Below, piece by piece: positions 8,839 to 16,367 of a stretch of DNA of 64,000 bases. Every line of letters begins with the position of its first letter. Position 1 is the first letter of the stretch. Origin of the DNA: an uncultured Carboxylicivirga sp. (lineage in GTDB: Bacteria; Bacteroidota; Bacteroidia; Bacteroidales; Marinilabiliaceae); NCBI GenBank assembly GCA_947503525.1, contig CANNEA010000005.1:362873-426872 (forward strand), given 5' to 3'. Position numbers and translations under genes: made by a program. The notes below the pieces were generated by a model. The model ran no database searches, was not told where the DNA came from, and saw only the letters and a program-made list of their open reading frames with translations.

Positions 8839-8873
8839 AGGGAAGGTATAGATTCCGCTACTATACCTTCCCT
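8839..8873 (-). promoter_or_regulatory. Strong intercistronic hairpin between nrtA and nrtB
   Basis: A perfect 13-bp inverted repeat (agggaaggtatag / ctataccttccct) encloses the nine bases attccgcta. It lies about 70 bp after the nrtA stop and about 90 bp before the nrtB start on the transcribed strand. No run of T follows it on the minus strand, so it is more likely an mRNA-stabilising or partial read-through structure than a full terminator. A weaker imperfect repeat (aatagc ... gctatt) follows. This arrangement would let the binding protein be made in excess over the membrane subunits (inference). Confidence 0.7.
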
Positions 8874-8943
8874 GCAATCAACTAAACCACGATAAGGATA
8901 TTGAGAACAGTATGAACTGTTCACTTTAGTTTGAGAAAACTGA

Positions 8944-10317
8944 CTATATATCCTTATTTCCTATTTCAAATTTGCTTAGATACTCATTTGGCTTTCTACC
9001 ATCATATTCGGTACCATCAATAAAATCTTTAGTTATAGGTTTGAAACCATCTGTCACAGGTATATCGGAAGCTGGAATTTTGCCTTCGGCAACCAATGCT
9101 TCTGCAGCTTTTATCCAGATCTCCGGTTTATAAACTTTTTTGGCTGTTTCCACATACCAGGCATCATCCTTAGACTCCGAAATTTGTCCCCATCTACGCA
9201 TTTGAGTTAAAAACCAAATGGCATCAGAATAAAATGGATAGGTGGCATGGTACTTATAAAACACATTAAAGTCGGGCAAAGATCGTTTGTCTCCTTTCTC
9301 AAATTCAAAGGTTCCAGTCATCGAGTTGGCTATTACTGTTGAATCGGCCCCAACATAATCAGGACGAGATAAAATTCCTACAGCATCAGCTCTGTTTGCA
9401 GGATCATCTAACCATTTACCAGCTCGAATTAAAGCTTTGGTAACGGCTACGGCAGTATTTGGATAAGTTTTAATAAACTGATCTGTCATGACAAACACCT
9501 TTTCGGGATTATTCTTCCAGATTTCATAGTTGGTTACTACAGGTACGCCAATTTGCTTGAACACAGCCTGCTGATTCCAGGGCTCACCAACACAATATCC
9601 ATAAATGGTTCCTGCTTCAAGCGTCGCCGGCATTTGAGGTGGCGGCGTTACCGATAATAATACCTCCGCATCAATCTGACCTTGAATATTATCTGAAGTA
9701 TACATTCCCGGATGAATTCCTGCAGCCGCTAACCAATAGCGAATTTCATAATTATGTGTGGAAACCGGAAACACCATACCCATCTTAAATGGTTTACCAT
9801 CATTTTTATATTCATCAATAACCGGCTTTAATGCATCAGCTGTAATAGGGTGAATTGGCTTACCCTCAGTATCGGTTTCTACATATTTCTCCATTTTAGA
9901 CCATATGCTATTAGATACCGTGATTCCATTTCCATTTAAGTCCATTGAAAAGGGAGTTACCAATCCAGCCTGACGACCAAAACCACAAGCGGCAGCTATT
10001 GGCTGTCCTGCCAACATATGTGAACCATCCAGTTCACCATCTATTACACGGTCCAACACATTCTTCCAGTTCGATTGTGCTTCAATAGTTACAAACAGTC
10101 CTTCTTCTTCGAAATAACCTAACTCTTTAGCAATAGCTAAAGGTGCCATATCAGTCAATTTAATAAATCCAAAAGTTAACTGTGGCTTTTCTACTAAAGC
10201 CCCTAGGCTTTCGCTTGTACTTGATTCTGACTCTGCTTTTTTTGAATTCCCACCACAGGCGGTAAGGATCACCATTAGCGTGATAACCAATACATTTTTA
10301 ATGTCTTTAATACTCAT
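8944..10317 (-). CDS. nrtA: Nitrate-type ABC transporter substrate-binding lipoprotein (NrtA/CmpA family)
   Basis: The 457 residues begin with a lipoprotein signal ending LTAC (C21) and a Ser/Glu-rich linker. The mature domain follows the NrtA/CmpA pattern: [57 protein letters not shown] and [14 protein letters not shown]. Family members bind nitrate and nitrite, or bicarbonate in CmpA; the neighbouring outer-membrane channel and FNR-like regulators favour nitrate. The gene is 27 bp downstream of the channel gene and the long hairpin-containing gap follows it. As a lipoprotein it would be tethered to the outer face of the inner membrane. Confidence 0.88.
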   Translation of the reverse strand: MSIKDIKNVLVITLMVILTACGGNSKKAESESSTSESLGALVEKPQLTFGFIKLTDMAPLAIAKELGYFEEEGLFVTIEAQSNWKNVLDRVIDGELDGSHMLAGQPIAAACGFGRQAGLVTPFSMDLNGNGITVSNSIWSKMEKYVETDTEGKPIHPITADALKPVIDEYKNDGKPFKMGMVFPVSTHNYEIRYWLAAAGIHPGMYTSDNIQGQIDAEVLLSVTPPPQMPATLEAGTIYGYCVGEPWNQQAVFKQIGVPVVTNYEIWKNNPEKVFVMTDQFIKTYPNTAVAVTKALIRAGKWLDDPANRADAVGILSRPDYVGADSTVIANSMTGTFEFEKGDKRSLPDFNVFYKYHATYPFYSDAIWFLTQMRRWGQISESKDDAWYVETAKKVYKPEIWIKAAEALVAEGKIPASDIPVTDGFKPITKDFIDGTEYDGRKPNEYLSKFEIGNKDI

Positions 10318-10344
10318 AATTGTATGATTTAGTGGTTAATGTAT

Positions 10345-11697
10345 TTATAAGAATTTGGGTGTAAATGCCAGCATTAGCCAACCCCAGGCTTGCATACCCT
10401 TAATCTCTTGCGTAGGATCATTAAATTTTAGTTGTTTCATGGTATCGGTAATGCCAAACATTTGAGAGTAACCCGCTTTGAGAACAAGTTCTGGAGCTAA
10501 CTTTTGAATAAAAACTAAATCCAGTTCCGTACCTAAAGTACCGCCATAAGTTTTTCCATCAACCGTTGAAGTTCTATCGGCTCCGGAAGCAAAGTAATGC
10601 AGATGAGCCAACAGAGTACTTTTTGAGCCTAGTTTGAAATTGGTTTTTAAATAGACGTCCAACAGTCCGGCACTTGCGGCATTACCACCTCCATGACCAT
10701 TACCTACGTAGAAATAATCCATAAAACCATAATATTTATGGTTGGTACCGTAAGTAGGCGACCATCCTTCAACTTTATCAATTGTAGCCTCGTCATCGCC
10801 CGACAAATAATCAACACCTAATAAGGGTGATCCAAAAACACCCGCACTCTGCACATAAACATTAATCATATAACCCGAAAGATCGATTTTATCAAATCCA
10901 CCATTGCCATTATCTGGTTTTCCAAAGGTTCCGCCTGTGTAGTAAAATTGGCCACCAAACTTTAATTTATCCAACTTTATATTAGGAGAAATTCCTAATG
11001 TGAAATTACTATGTGTTCGTTTACTGTCAGAAGTTGAATTATATAGATCATTGACTAACATTAAACCAAGATCTCCTTTTGAAAAATTATGCTTATAGTA
11101 AGCCATTAATTGACTTTTAGGAAGAGCCAAATTGAATATTCTAGGATTTGCACCACCTCCCGTTTGTATGCTATAGATGTTACCGGTTAATTTGGCAGGT
11201 TCAGGAGCGCCATCTCCAAAACCTGTTTGGTTCCATGAAGCCATCAGGTCAAACTGATTTCTTTCGTCTTTATATATGTAACGTACCGCGTCAAATGCTC
11301 TGGCTTGCATAGCCCAATCCAAACTTCCGATAAAACGGTGATCGTCGTAAATCATCTCCTGACGCCCTACACGAAATGTAGATTTTTTCGAAGCATAATA
11401 TTCACCATACGCTTCGTGTGCACTTAACAATTGATCTGATTTATTGATCTGGCCAGTTTCTCCCCAAGTTCTCACATCCTGTATGGAAACTTTAAAGCCT
11501 ATTTTGTCAGTTTTAAATCCGGCTATTAATCGTGCTCTGTGCTCTATAAACGCGGCTGGTTCCTGACCATCTACAATGGGTTTCTTGAATCCATTTCGAA
11601 CTTCTCCTCTGGCTCTGTATTGGCCATCAAACGTGAATTGAGCTTTTAAGGCTCCCGCACATAATAACATTAATATTAGTGAACTTACTTTTCTCAT
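10345..11697 (-). CDS. Outer-membrane channel of the alginate-export/porin type, first gene of the nitrate operon
   Basis: The 450-residue protein has a signal peptide (MRKVSSLILMLLCAGALKAQ) and a long barrel with many amphipathic strands: FDGQYRARGEVRNGF, EHRARLIAGFKTD and STFRVGRQEMIYDDHRF are typical of the alginate_exp (AlgE-like) domain. It ends in LAFTPKFL. Placed directly before nrtA with only 27 bp between, it most likely passes the ABC substrate through the outer membrane; a role in alginate is not supported by the context. A perfect 10-bp inverted repeat lies immediately upstream of its start. Confidence 0.8.
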   Translation of the reverse strand: MRKVSSLILMLLCAGALKAQFTFDGQYRARGEVRNGFKKPIVDGQEPAAFIEHRARLIAGFKTDKIGFKVSIQDVRTWGETGQINKSDQLLSAHEAYGEYYASKKSTFRVGRQEMIYDDHRFIGSLDWAMQARAFDAVRYIYKDERNQFDLMASWNQTGFGDGAPEPAKLTGNIYSIQTGGGANPRIFNLALPKSQLMAYYKHNFSKGDLGLMLVNDLYNSTSDSKRTHSNFTLGISPNIKLDKLKFGGQFYYTGGTFGKPDNGNGGFDKIDLSGYMINVYVQSAGVFGSPLLGVDYLSGDDEATIDKVEGWSPTYGTNHKYYGFMDYFYVGNGHGGGNAASAGLLDVYLKTNFKLGSKSTLLAHLHYFASGADRTSTVDGKTYGGTLGTELDLVFIQKLAPELVLKAGYSQMFGITDTMKQLKFNDPTQEIKGMQAWGWLMLAFTPKFL

Positions 11698-11700
11698 AGA

Positions 11701-11736
11701 TTTACAATTAATATGGTTTGAATTACTAATTGTAAA
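11701..11736 (-). promoter_or_regulatory. Inverted repeat in the leader of the nitrate operon
   Basis: A perfect 10-bp inverted repeat (tttacaatta / taattgtaaa) with a 16-bp spacer ends 3 bp before the ATG of the channel gene. It could be an operator for a dimeric regulator or a leader hairpin that hides the start site. No Bacteroidota -7 element was recognised just upstream, so the transcription start is not known. Confidence 0.5.
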
Positions 11737-11795
11737 AGTATGGGCAAGCCTCCAGAAATTTTATGTCATCTTTTAGGATCTTTTATTCTTTTATT

Positions 11796-11809
11796 ACGTT
11801 TTTGAACGT
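11796..11809. promoter_or_regulatory. Short palindrome upstream of the nitrate operon, possible FNR-family operator
   Basis: ACGTT-TTTG-AACGT is a perfect 5+5 bp palindrome with a 4-bp centre, about 100 bp upstream of the channel gene. Crp/Fnr dimers bind such spaced palindromes, but this does not match the E. coli FNR box (TTGAT-N4-ATCAA), so the link to the nearby regulators is inference. Confidence 0.25.
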
Positions 11810-11888
11810 CAATATGTTTGAATATAAACTGCAGTAATGCATATTAAAAACTACTAAAACAACTGATTTTATAACAAAATAGGAACTT

Positions 11889-11984
11889 ATGTAAGCTATC
11901 AAAAAGTATTCTTAAAACTAATACCCACCTTACTTACTGCCTCTTACATACTGCAACTAACATCCTCTTATTGATAGCTTACAT
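11889..11984. repeat. 96-bp unit with 14-bp perfect inverted ends
   Basis: atgtaagctatcaa at 11889-11902 is the exact reverse complement of ttgatagcttacat at 11971-11984, with 68 bp between. The second arm encodes the last residues (VSYQ) and crosses the stop region of the TonB-domain gene. It may be a large stem-loop ending that transcript or a tiny MITE-like element; no target-site duplication is clear. Confidence 0.5.
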
Positions 11985-12444
11985 TAATTGGAACGGTATA
12001 GCGGACAGAAACCTTTTCTCCAAAATGCACTCCAGGTTTCCAAGCAGGCATTGACTCTAATAGTTCGATTAAAGACTTTTCCATTAGAGTATATCCTTCG
12101 GAATGCATTGGTTTTTCAATGTGGACATTACTTACATGACCATCATCATTGATTATAAATGACACATATGCTCGAGTATGAAAATGAGAACCCGAATCTT
12201 TAGAAAAAACAAGGTTAGTTGCGATATATTCCCTAAGTGCAGATTCGCCCCCTGGAAACCGGGGCATCTTCTCAACTATGTAGTATACCTGCTTACCATT
12301 TACACTATCAAAATTTTGAGAAGCGAATACAGGCATACTATCAACAACCTGACTAGTTAATGTACATGCAAATAGAAAAAATACACTAAACACAGCAAAA
12401 ACTCTACAGTTTACTGTTGGAAAATCATACTTATCTCGAAGCAT
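11968..12444 (-). CDS. TonB C-terminal-domain protein without a proline-rich linker
   Basis: The 158-residue protein starts with a hydrophobic segment (about 14-32) that includes FLFAC, a possible lipobox with C27, followed by a TonB C-terminal domain: MPRFPGGESALREYIATNLVF, RAYVSFIINDDGHVSNVHIE and a closing beta strand (VSVRYTVPINVSYQ). True TonB energisers have a longer Pro-rich periplasmic linker and usually exbB/exbD partners; neither is seen. It begins 5 bp after the DUF4395 gene, so the two form an operon. The precise job is unknown; energy transfer to a receptor, or an envelope adaptor role, are both possible. Confidence 0.72.
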   Translation of the reverse strand: MLRDKYDFPTVNCRVFAVFSVFFLFACTLTSQVVDSMPVFASQNFDSVNGKQVYYIVEKMPRFPGGESALREYIATNLVFSKDSGSHFHTRAYVSFIINDDGHVSNVHIEKPMHSEGYTLMEKSLIELLESMPAWKPGVHFGEKVSVRYTVPINVSYQ

Positions 12445-12449
12445 AAACT

Positions 12450-13085
12450 TTAGAACAGACTATGTGGAGCCTCACTATAAAAATCATTTAAAAGAAAAAC
12501 AGAAGCAACAATAAAGGCGACAAAAGCCAATACTATTACTATCTGAGTCCAGGTTGTTTTCTGAATCTCCTGACGGTCCTTTAGTTCACAGATTTCACCA
12601 GGACAATATTGAGCCTTTTCACGATAAAAAAGAGCATAAAACTTACACCCCAGGCAAATACCAAAGGAAGTCTCAAAAAACAGAAATAAAAGGCAGATTA
12701 AACAAATCATACCGGTAATTGGGCTATAGGTATTCATTATAACTTGCAATACCATCATGGTAGATGCCAATACTATTCCAATCACCCAAGCAAATTTCTT
12801 TTGTTGAGCACCTACATATTCAGGTGTCTGATTGCGAACGATCAATCGACCTAAAATTAAAGTTGGCGCATATTTTGGATTAATGACAACTCTTATTAGT
12901 ATGTCAATGAGAAAATAAGTAATTGAATACTTAAGTAAAGCAAAATCGCCTTTCATTATTGCCAATAATATGGCAACAAACATTAAAACAAATAATATTC
13001 CAGCCCCTGCGCGAATTTCACGTTCATTTAATACAGGGATGGAGTAACCTTCAACATCCTCTCCAAACTTAAATATTTTACTCAT
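12450..13085 (-). CDS. DUF4395-family membrane protein
   Basis: The 211-residue protein has about five membrane helices and the DUF4395 pattern: an N-terminal VLNEREIRAGAG segment, INPKYAPTLILGRLIVRNQTPEY, GAQQKKFAWVIG and a cysteine-rich GICLGCKFYALF. A second pair of cysteines sits in AQYCPGEICELKD (about 168-176). Function is unknown; DUF4395 proteins are often found next to thioredoxin-like or sulfur-handling genes, which is not the case here. It is followed 5 bp later by the TonB-domain gene and preceded by the second FNR-like regulator. Confidence 0.75.
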   Translation of the reverse strand: MSKIFKFGEDVEGYSIPVLNEREIRAGAGILFVLMFVAILLAIMKGDFALLKYSITYFLIDILIRVVINPKYAPTLILGRLIVRNQTPEYVGAQQKKFAWVIGIVLASTMMVLQVIMNTYSPITGMICLICLLFLFFETSFGICLGCKFYALFYREKAQYCPGEICELKDRQEIQKTTWTQIVIVLAFVAFIVASVFLLNDFYSEAPHSLF

Positions 13086-13201
13086 TACTTCTGATTTGTT
13101 GGGTTCAATAATAGATTATTAAATAACTATACTCCATGAATATATAAATAAAATATGAAGAAGGTGACATGGTTTATTACATATCAATAAATGTCAATCA
13201 C

Positions 13202-13918
13202 TTAACTTTGTAAAAAGAAATGGTGAACATCAATTTCTTTTCCCAACAACTCCACATCAACAATCCCTATTCGTTTTCCGGTAGTTTGAAGAAGCCCATC
13301 CTTTTTAAGTGCAGATATTGTGCGAATAACCTGCTCTTCAGTTGTTCCTGCAAAATCGGCTATATCTCTCCTACTTAAAGCCATATTAAGATAGCCATGA
13401 AGCTGTCCAAACTTACGATTTATATATAGTAATGCGTCAATTACTTTTTCACGGACGGTCATGTGGGCAAACATTCTTACTTTAGTTTCGCTACGATGCA
13501 ATTCCTCCGCATAAAAAGTCATAAAATCATATGAAAGCTTGGGTAAGGTTTTTAAAGCTCCCTCAATAAGACTTGTGCTAAAATGGCAAAGTACAGAATC
13601 TTCCATGGCAACAGCACTAATTGGATAAAAGTGATCTTTACTAAAACCTCGTTGCCCTATAACCTCTCCATCCGTAGAAAAGCGCAAAATCTGCTCCCTC
13701 CCATTTATTCCGGTATTAAATACTTTTACTTTACCCGTATGTACAAAATAAAGACCATGCATTGGAGACCCTTCAATTATAAAACTTTGTCCCTTACGCA
13801 CTTTTAACAGACTTTTCTTTTCAACAAACAATGAAGTACTATTTGCTCTGCGATGCATATTTATGAGACATGACTTATTAGGGCACTCCGAACAGGCCGT
13901 TGGCTTTTTATTTATCAT
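13202..13918 (-). CDS. Crp/Fnr-family regulator with FNR-like cysteine cluster (copy 2)
   Basis: The 238-residue paralogue of the regulator at 5254-5964 has the same layout: N-terminal C9, C12, C17 (CSECPNKSC), beta-roll, C111 in EDSVLCHFS at the FNR C122 position, and a winged helix (SRRDIADFAGTTEEQVIRTI). All four likely [4Fe-4S] ligands are present. It sits upstream of the DUF4395/TonB-domain pair and the nitrate operon, separated from the pair by 116 bp with an imperfect hairpin. The two copies are alike through most of their length, suggesting duplication within this locus. Which gas or redox signal each senses cannot be told from sequence. Confidence 0.88.
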   Translation of the reverse strand: MINKKPTACSECPNKSCLINMHRRANSTSLFVEKKSLLKVRKGQSFIIEGSPMHGLYFVHTGKVKVFNTGINGREQILRFSTDGEVIGQRGFSKDHFYPISAVAMEDSVLCHFSTSLIEGALKTLPKLSYDFMTFYAEELHRSETKVRMFAHMTVREKVIDALLYINRKFGQLHGYLNMALSRRDIADFAGTTEEQVIRTISALKKDGLLQTTGKRIGIVDVELLGKEIDVHHFFLQS

Positions 13919-14155
13919 TCTGCATTATTTTACCACACACCCCTATTTCAAAAGGGGTATTCAACACTATAAATTGTATTCTTTGCAAATATTACGATAT
14001 TTTTCAAGGCTACAATGAATAATAATTGATTTATTAGAATTCAATAGTGATTTTTATAAGATAATAACCCGATATAAGGCATCTTGTTCATTAATGAATT
14101 TAGTACCTGTATAAAATATTTAAAACATCATCAACAAGGCCAAATTCCTTTTATA

Positions 14156-14163
14156 TATCTTTG
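14156..14163 (+). promoter_or_regulatory. Promoter -7 element for the CvfB-like gene
   Basis: TATCTTTG matches TAnnTTTG exactly and is followed 18 bp later by the ATG at 14182. Its position shows that the upstream TTG at 14161 cannot be the start codon, because it overlaps the promoter. Confidence 0.55.
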
Positions 14164-14181
14164 CAACTTAAAGCAGCAAAA

Positions 14182-15015
14182 ATGATAGGTAGATACAATA
14201 CACTTAAAGTCGTTAAAGAAGTTGATTTCGGAGTATACCTTGATGGTGGCGAAGAACATGGTGAAATATTATTACCTACTCGGTATTTACCTGTCAACTT
14301 AAAACCTGGCGATGATATAGAAGTATTTATCTATTTAGATTCGGAAGACAGGAAAATTGCAACTACGGAAGAGCCTTATGCCTGTGTAGATGAGTTTGCT
14401 TATTTAAAAGTGAAATCCGTAAATAAAGTAGGTGCCTTTCTTGACTGGGGATTGATGAAAGATCTTATGGTTCCTTTTGGAGAACAGGATGAAAAAATGG
14501 TAGAAGGCGAATCCTACTCTGTCTATGTTTATCTGGATGAAGAAAGTCAACGTATTGTTGCTACATCTAAGCTATACACCGTGCTCAATAATCTTATGCC
14601 TGAGTATGAACCAGGCGAAGAGGTTGACTTATTTGTATATGCCAAGGCCGACATTGGTTATAAAGTTGTGGTTAATAACTTACACACAGGAATGCTCTAC
14701 CACAACCAGTTGTTTCAGCCGATAAAATTAGGCGATCGTTTCAAGGGCTTTGTGGTTAAACTGCGGGAAGATGACAAAGTGGATGTTTCGCTTCAAAAAC
14801 CGGGTTATGATGCCATTGAAGGACAAGCGGGGGAAATTCTCGAAATATTAAAAGCCAAAGGTGGCTTTATGGAAGTTACCGATAAAAGCCCGGCTGAAAT
14901 GATTTATAAAATCTTCAGCATGAGCAAAAAAAGCTTCAAGAAGTCGATTGGAACATTATATAAGCAGCGTATAATTTCAATTGAAAAAGAAGGAATTAAG
15001 TTGATTCAAAACTAA
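14182..15015 (+). CDS. CvfB-like S1 RNA-binding protein
   Basis: From the ATG at 14182 the protein has 277 residues. It contains three S1-type OB folds (about 1-63, 64-130 and 135-212, each with a G-x-F/Y-L/V-D-x-G or similar turn such as VDFGVYLDGG and KVGAFLDWGL) and a C-terminal winged helix (about 215-275; SKKSFKKSIGTLYKQRIISI). This is the layout of CvfB/YitL. Staphylococcal CvfB affects virulence-gene expression through RNA; the role in Bacteroidota is not known. A longer TTG-started frame is rejected because it would start inside the -7 element. The gene stands alone between divergent and convergent neighbours. Confidence 0.85.
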   Translation: MIGRYNTLKVVKEVDFGVYLDGGEEHGEILLPTRYLPVNLKPGDDIEVFIYLDSEDRKIATTEEPYACVDEFAYLKVKSVNKVGAFLDWGLMKDLMVPFGEQDEKMVEGESYSVYVYLDEESQRIVATSKLYTVLNNLMPEYEPGEEVDLFVYAKADIGYKVVVNNLHTGMLYHNQLFQPIKLGDRFKGFVVKLREDDKVDVSLQKPGYDAIEGQAGEILEILKAKGGFMEVTDKSPAEMIYKIFSMSKKSFKKSIGTLYKQRIISIEKEGIKLIQN

Positions 15016-15065
15016 TTCAGCACTGCATTATAACATCTAATACAAGCCACAAAAACTAAGCTTAT

Positions 15066-16367
15066 TTAAACTACTATTTCGCCTATCAATAGTGGATCAT
15101 TTCCTTGCTTTTCAATGTCAATAATTCGAACCTTATAAAGCTGATTTTTTTGGAGTTTTTGCAAAATACTAATTGGCACATATGATTGACCATACCCCTT
15201 CGAAGCATTCCCATTAATGGTATCAATCAATACCTCCTGCTCCAAACCTATAAATCGTTTCCTGAAAGCAATCTTTGACTCCAGAGCCACATCCCTAATA
15301 ACTTCACTTCTCTCTGTCTTTTCTTTCTCAGGCAATATATTCGTCATTCTGGCCGCGCGCGTATCTTCTCGTTTAGAGTATTTAAAGGTATGAACATGTC
15401 CGAAATTTAATTCCCTGATGGCATCCGCAGACTTTTGCAAATCCTCTTCACTTTCGCCAGGAAAACCAACAATAATATCTGTAGTGACATTAAATAGTGG
15501 ATTAATAGCTCTTAATTTATTAACTATCTCCTTATACGAGCGATAGGTATACATCCGTCTCATTTGCAACAATATTGATTCCGAAGCACTTTGGAGACAC
15601 AAGTGTAAATGGGGAGTAACTTTTGGATGTTTTAATAAAGCAAAAAACTGGTCATCAAAACTATCGGGTTCAATCGACGATATTCGAACTCTAAAATCAA
15701 GAGGGATTTCAAGTATCTTTTTTAATAAATCAGAAAACCCTATGCCATTATGCTTGTATCGACTAATGTTTACTCCGGTTATTACCACTTCTTTATAACC
15801 AAAACTCACCACCTCTTTAATGTTCTCAAGAATTTCATCAACTGGTCGACTGGTTGCTCTACCCCTAACCTTAGGAATAATACAGAAGGTGCAAAAATTA
15901 TCACATCCATCCTGAATTTTAATCATGCTGCGCGTATGAAAAGTTTCGGCAGCAGGGGAATAATTAAATACTCCGCCACTATTCTGATTTACCGGTACAA
16001 TTTCCTTATTAAAATGAGCCTGCACTAATTCAGGAATCGCACTCTTATTTTCATTGTCAACCACATAAGCATTGGGATATTTTTCTTCCAATTTTTCCTT
16101 GTGATGATTAGCCATACATCCCGTAATAATCAACATACCGGAATGACCTTTATTTAGTGCATTATTAACTGCATATCGCGATTTTTGATCACTTTGATTG
16201 GTTACTGTACAGGTGTTTACTACAAAAACATCGGTATCCTTGCTGTCTTCCACAACATCATAGCCCATTCCCACAAACTTGGAAGCCAAAGCATCTGTTT
16301 CAAATTGATTTAACCGACAGCCTAAAGTTTTAAAACCAACCTTTTTTTTAGCTAAACTAAATTCCAT
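15066..16367 (-). CDS. mtaB: tRNA (N6-threonylcarbamoyladenosine(37)-C2)-methylthiotransferase MtaB
   Basis: The 433-residue enzyme has the three methylthiotransferase parts: the MTTase N-domain with C17 (TLGCRLNQFE), C53 (NTCTVTNQSD) and C84 (ITGCMANHH); the radical-SAM barrel with C155, C159 and C162 (CDNFCTFC); and a TRAM-like C-terminus. LGCRLNQFE and NTCTVTNQSD are characteristic of MtaB rather than MiaB or RimO. It converts t6A37 of ANN-decoding tRNAs to ms2t6A. Its ATG shares its first A with the TAA of the upstream miaB-like gene (TAATG), so the two are translationally coupled. Confidence 0.92.
   Translation of the reverse strand: MEFSLAKKKVGFKTLGCRLNQFETDALASKFVGMGYDVVEDSKDTDVFVVNTCTVTNQSDQKSRYAVNNALNKGHSGMLIITGCMANHHKEKLEEKYPNAYVVDNENKSAIPELVQAHFNKEIVPVNQNSGGVFNYSPAAETFHTRSMIKIQDGCDNFCTFCIIPKVRGRATSRPVDEILENIKEVVSFGYKEVVITGVNISRYKHNGIGFSDLLKKILEIPLDFRVRISSIEPDSFDDQFFALLKHPKVTPHLHLCLQSASESILLQMRRMYTYRSYKEIVNKLRAINPLFNVTTDIIVGFPGESEEDLQKSADAIRELNFGHVHTFKYSKREDTRAARMTNILPEKEKTERSEVIRDVALESKIAFRKRFIGLEQEVLIDTINGNASKGYGQSYVPISILQKLQKNQLYKVRIIDIEKQGNDPLLIGEIVV

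Noticed and set aside
14087..14098. Perfect palindrome ttcattaatgaa upstream of the CvfB-like gene
   Set aside because: It is short and AT-rich, so chance occurrence is likely; no second copy was noticed near other regulated genes.
14161..14181. TTG start for the CvfB-like gene
   Set aside because: It overlaps the -7 promoter element, so it would be upstream of the transcription start; the ATG at 14182 gives the expected N-terminus.
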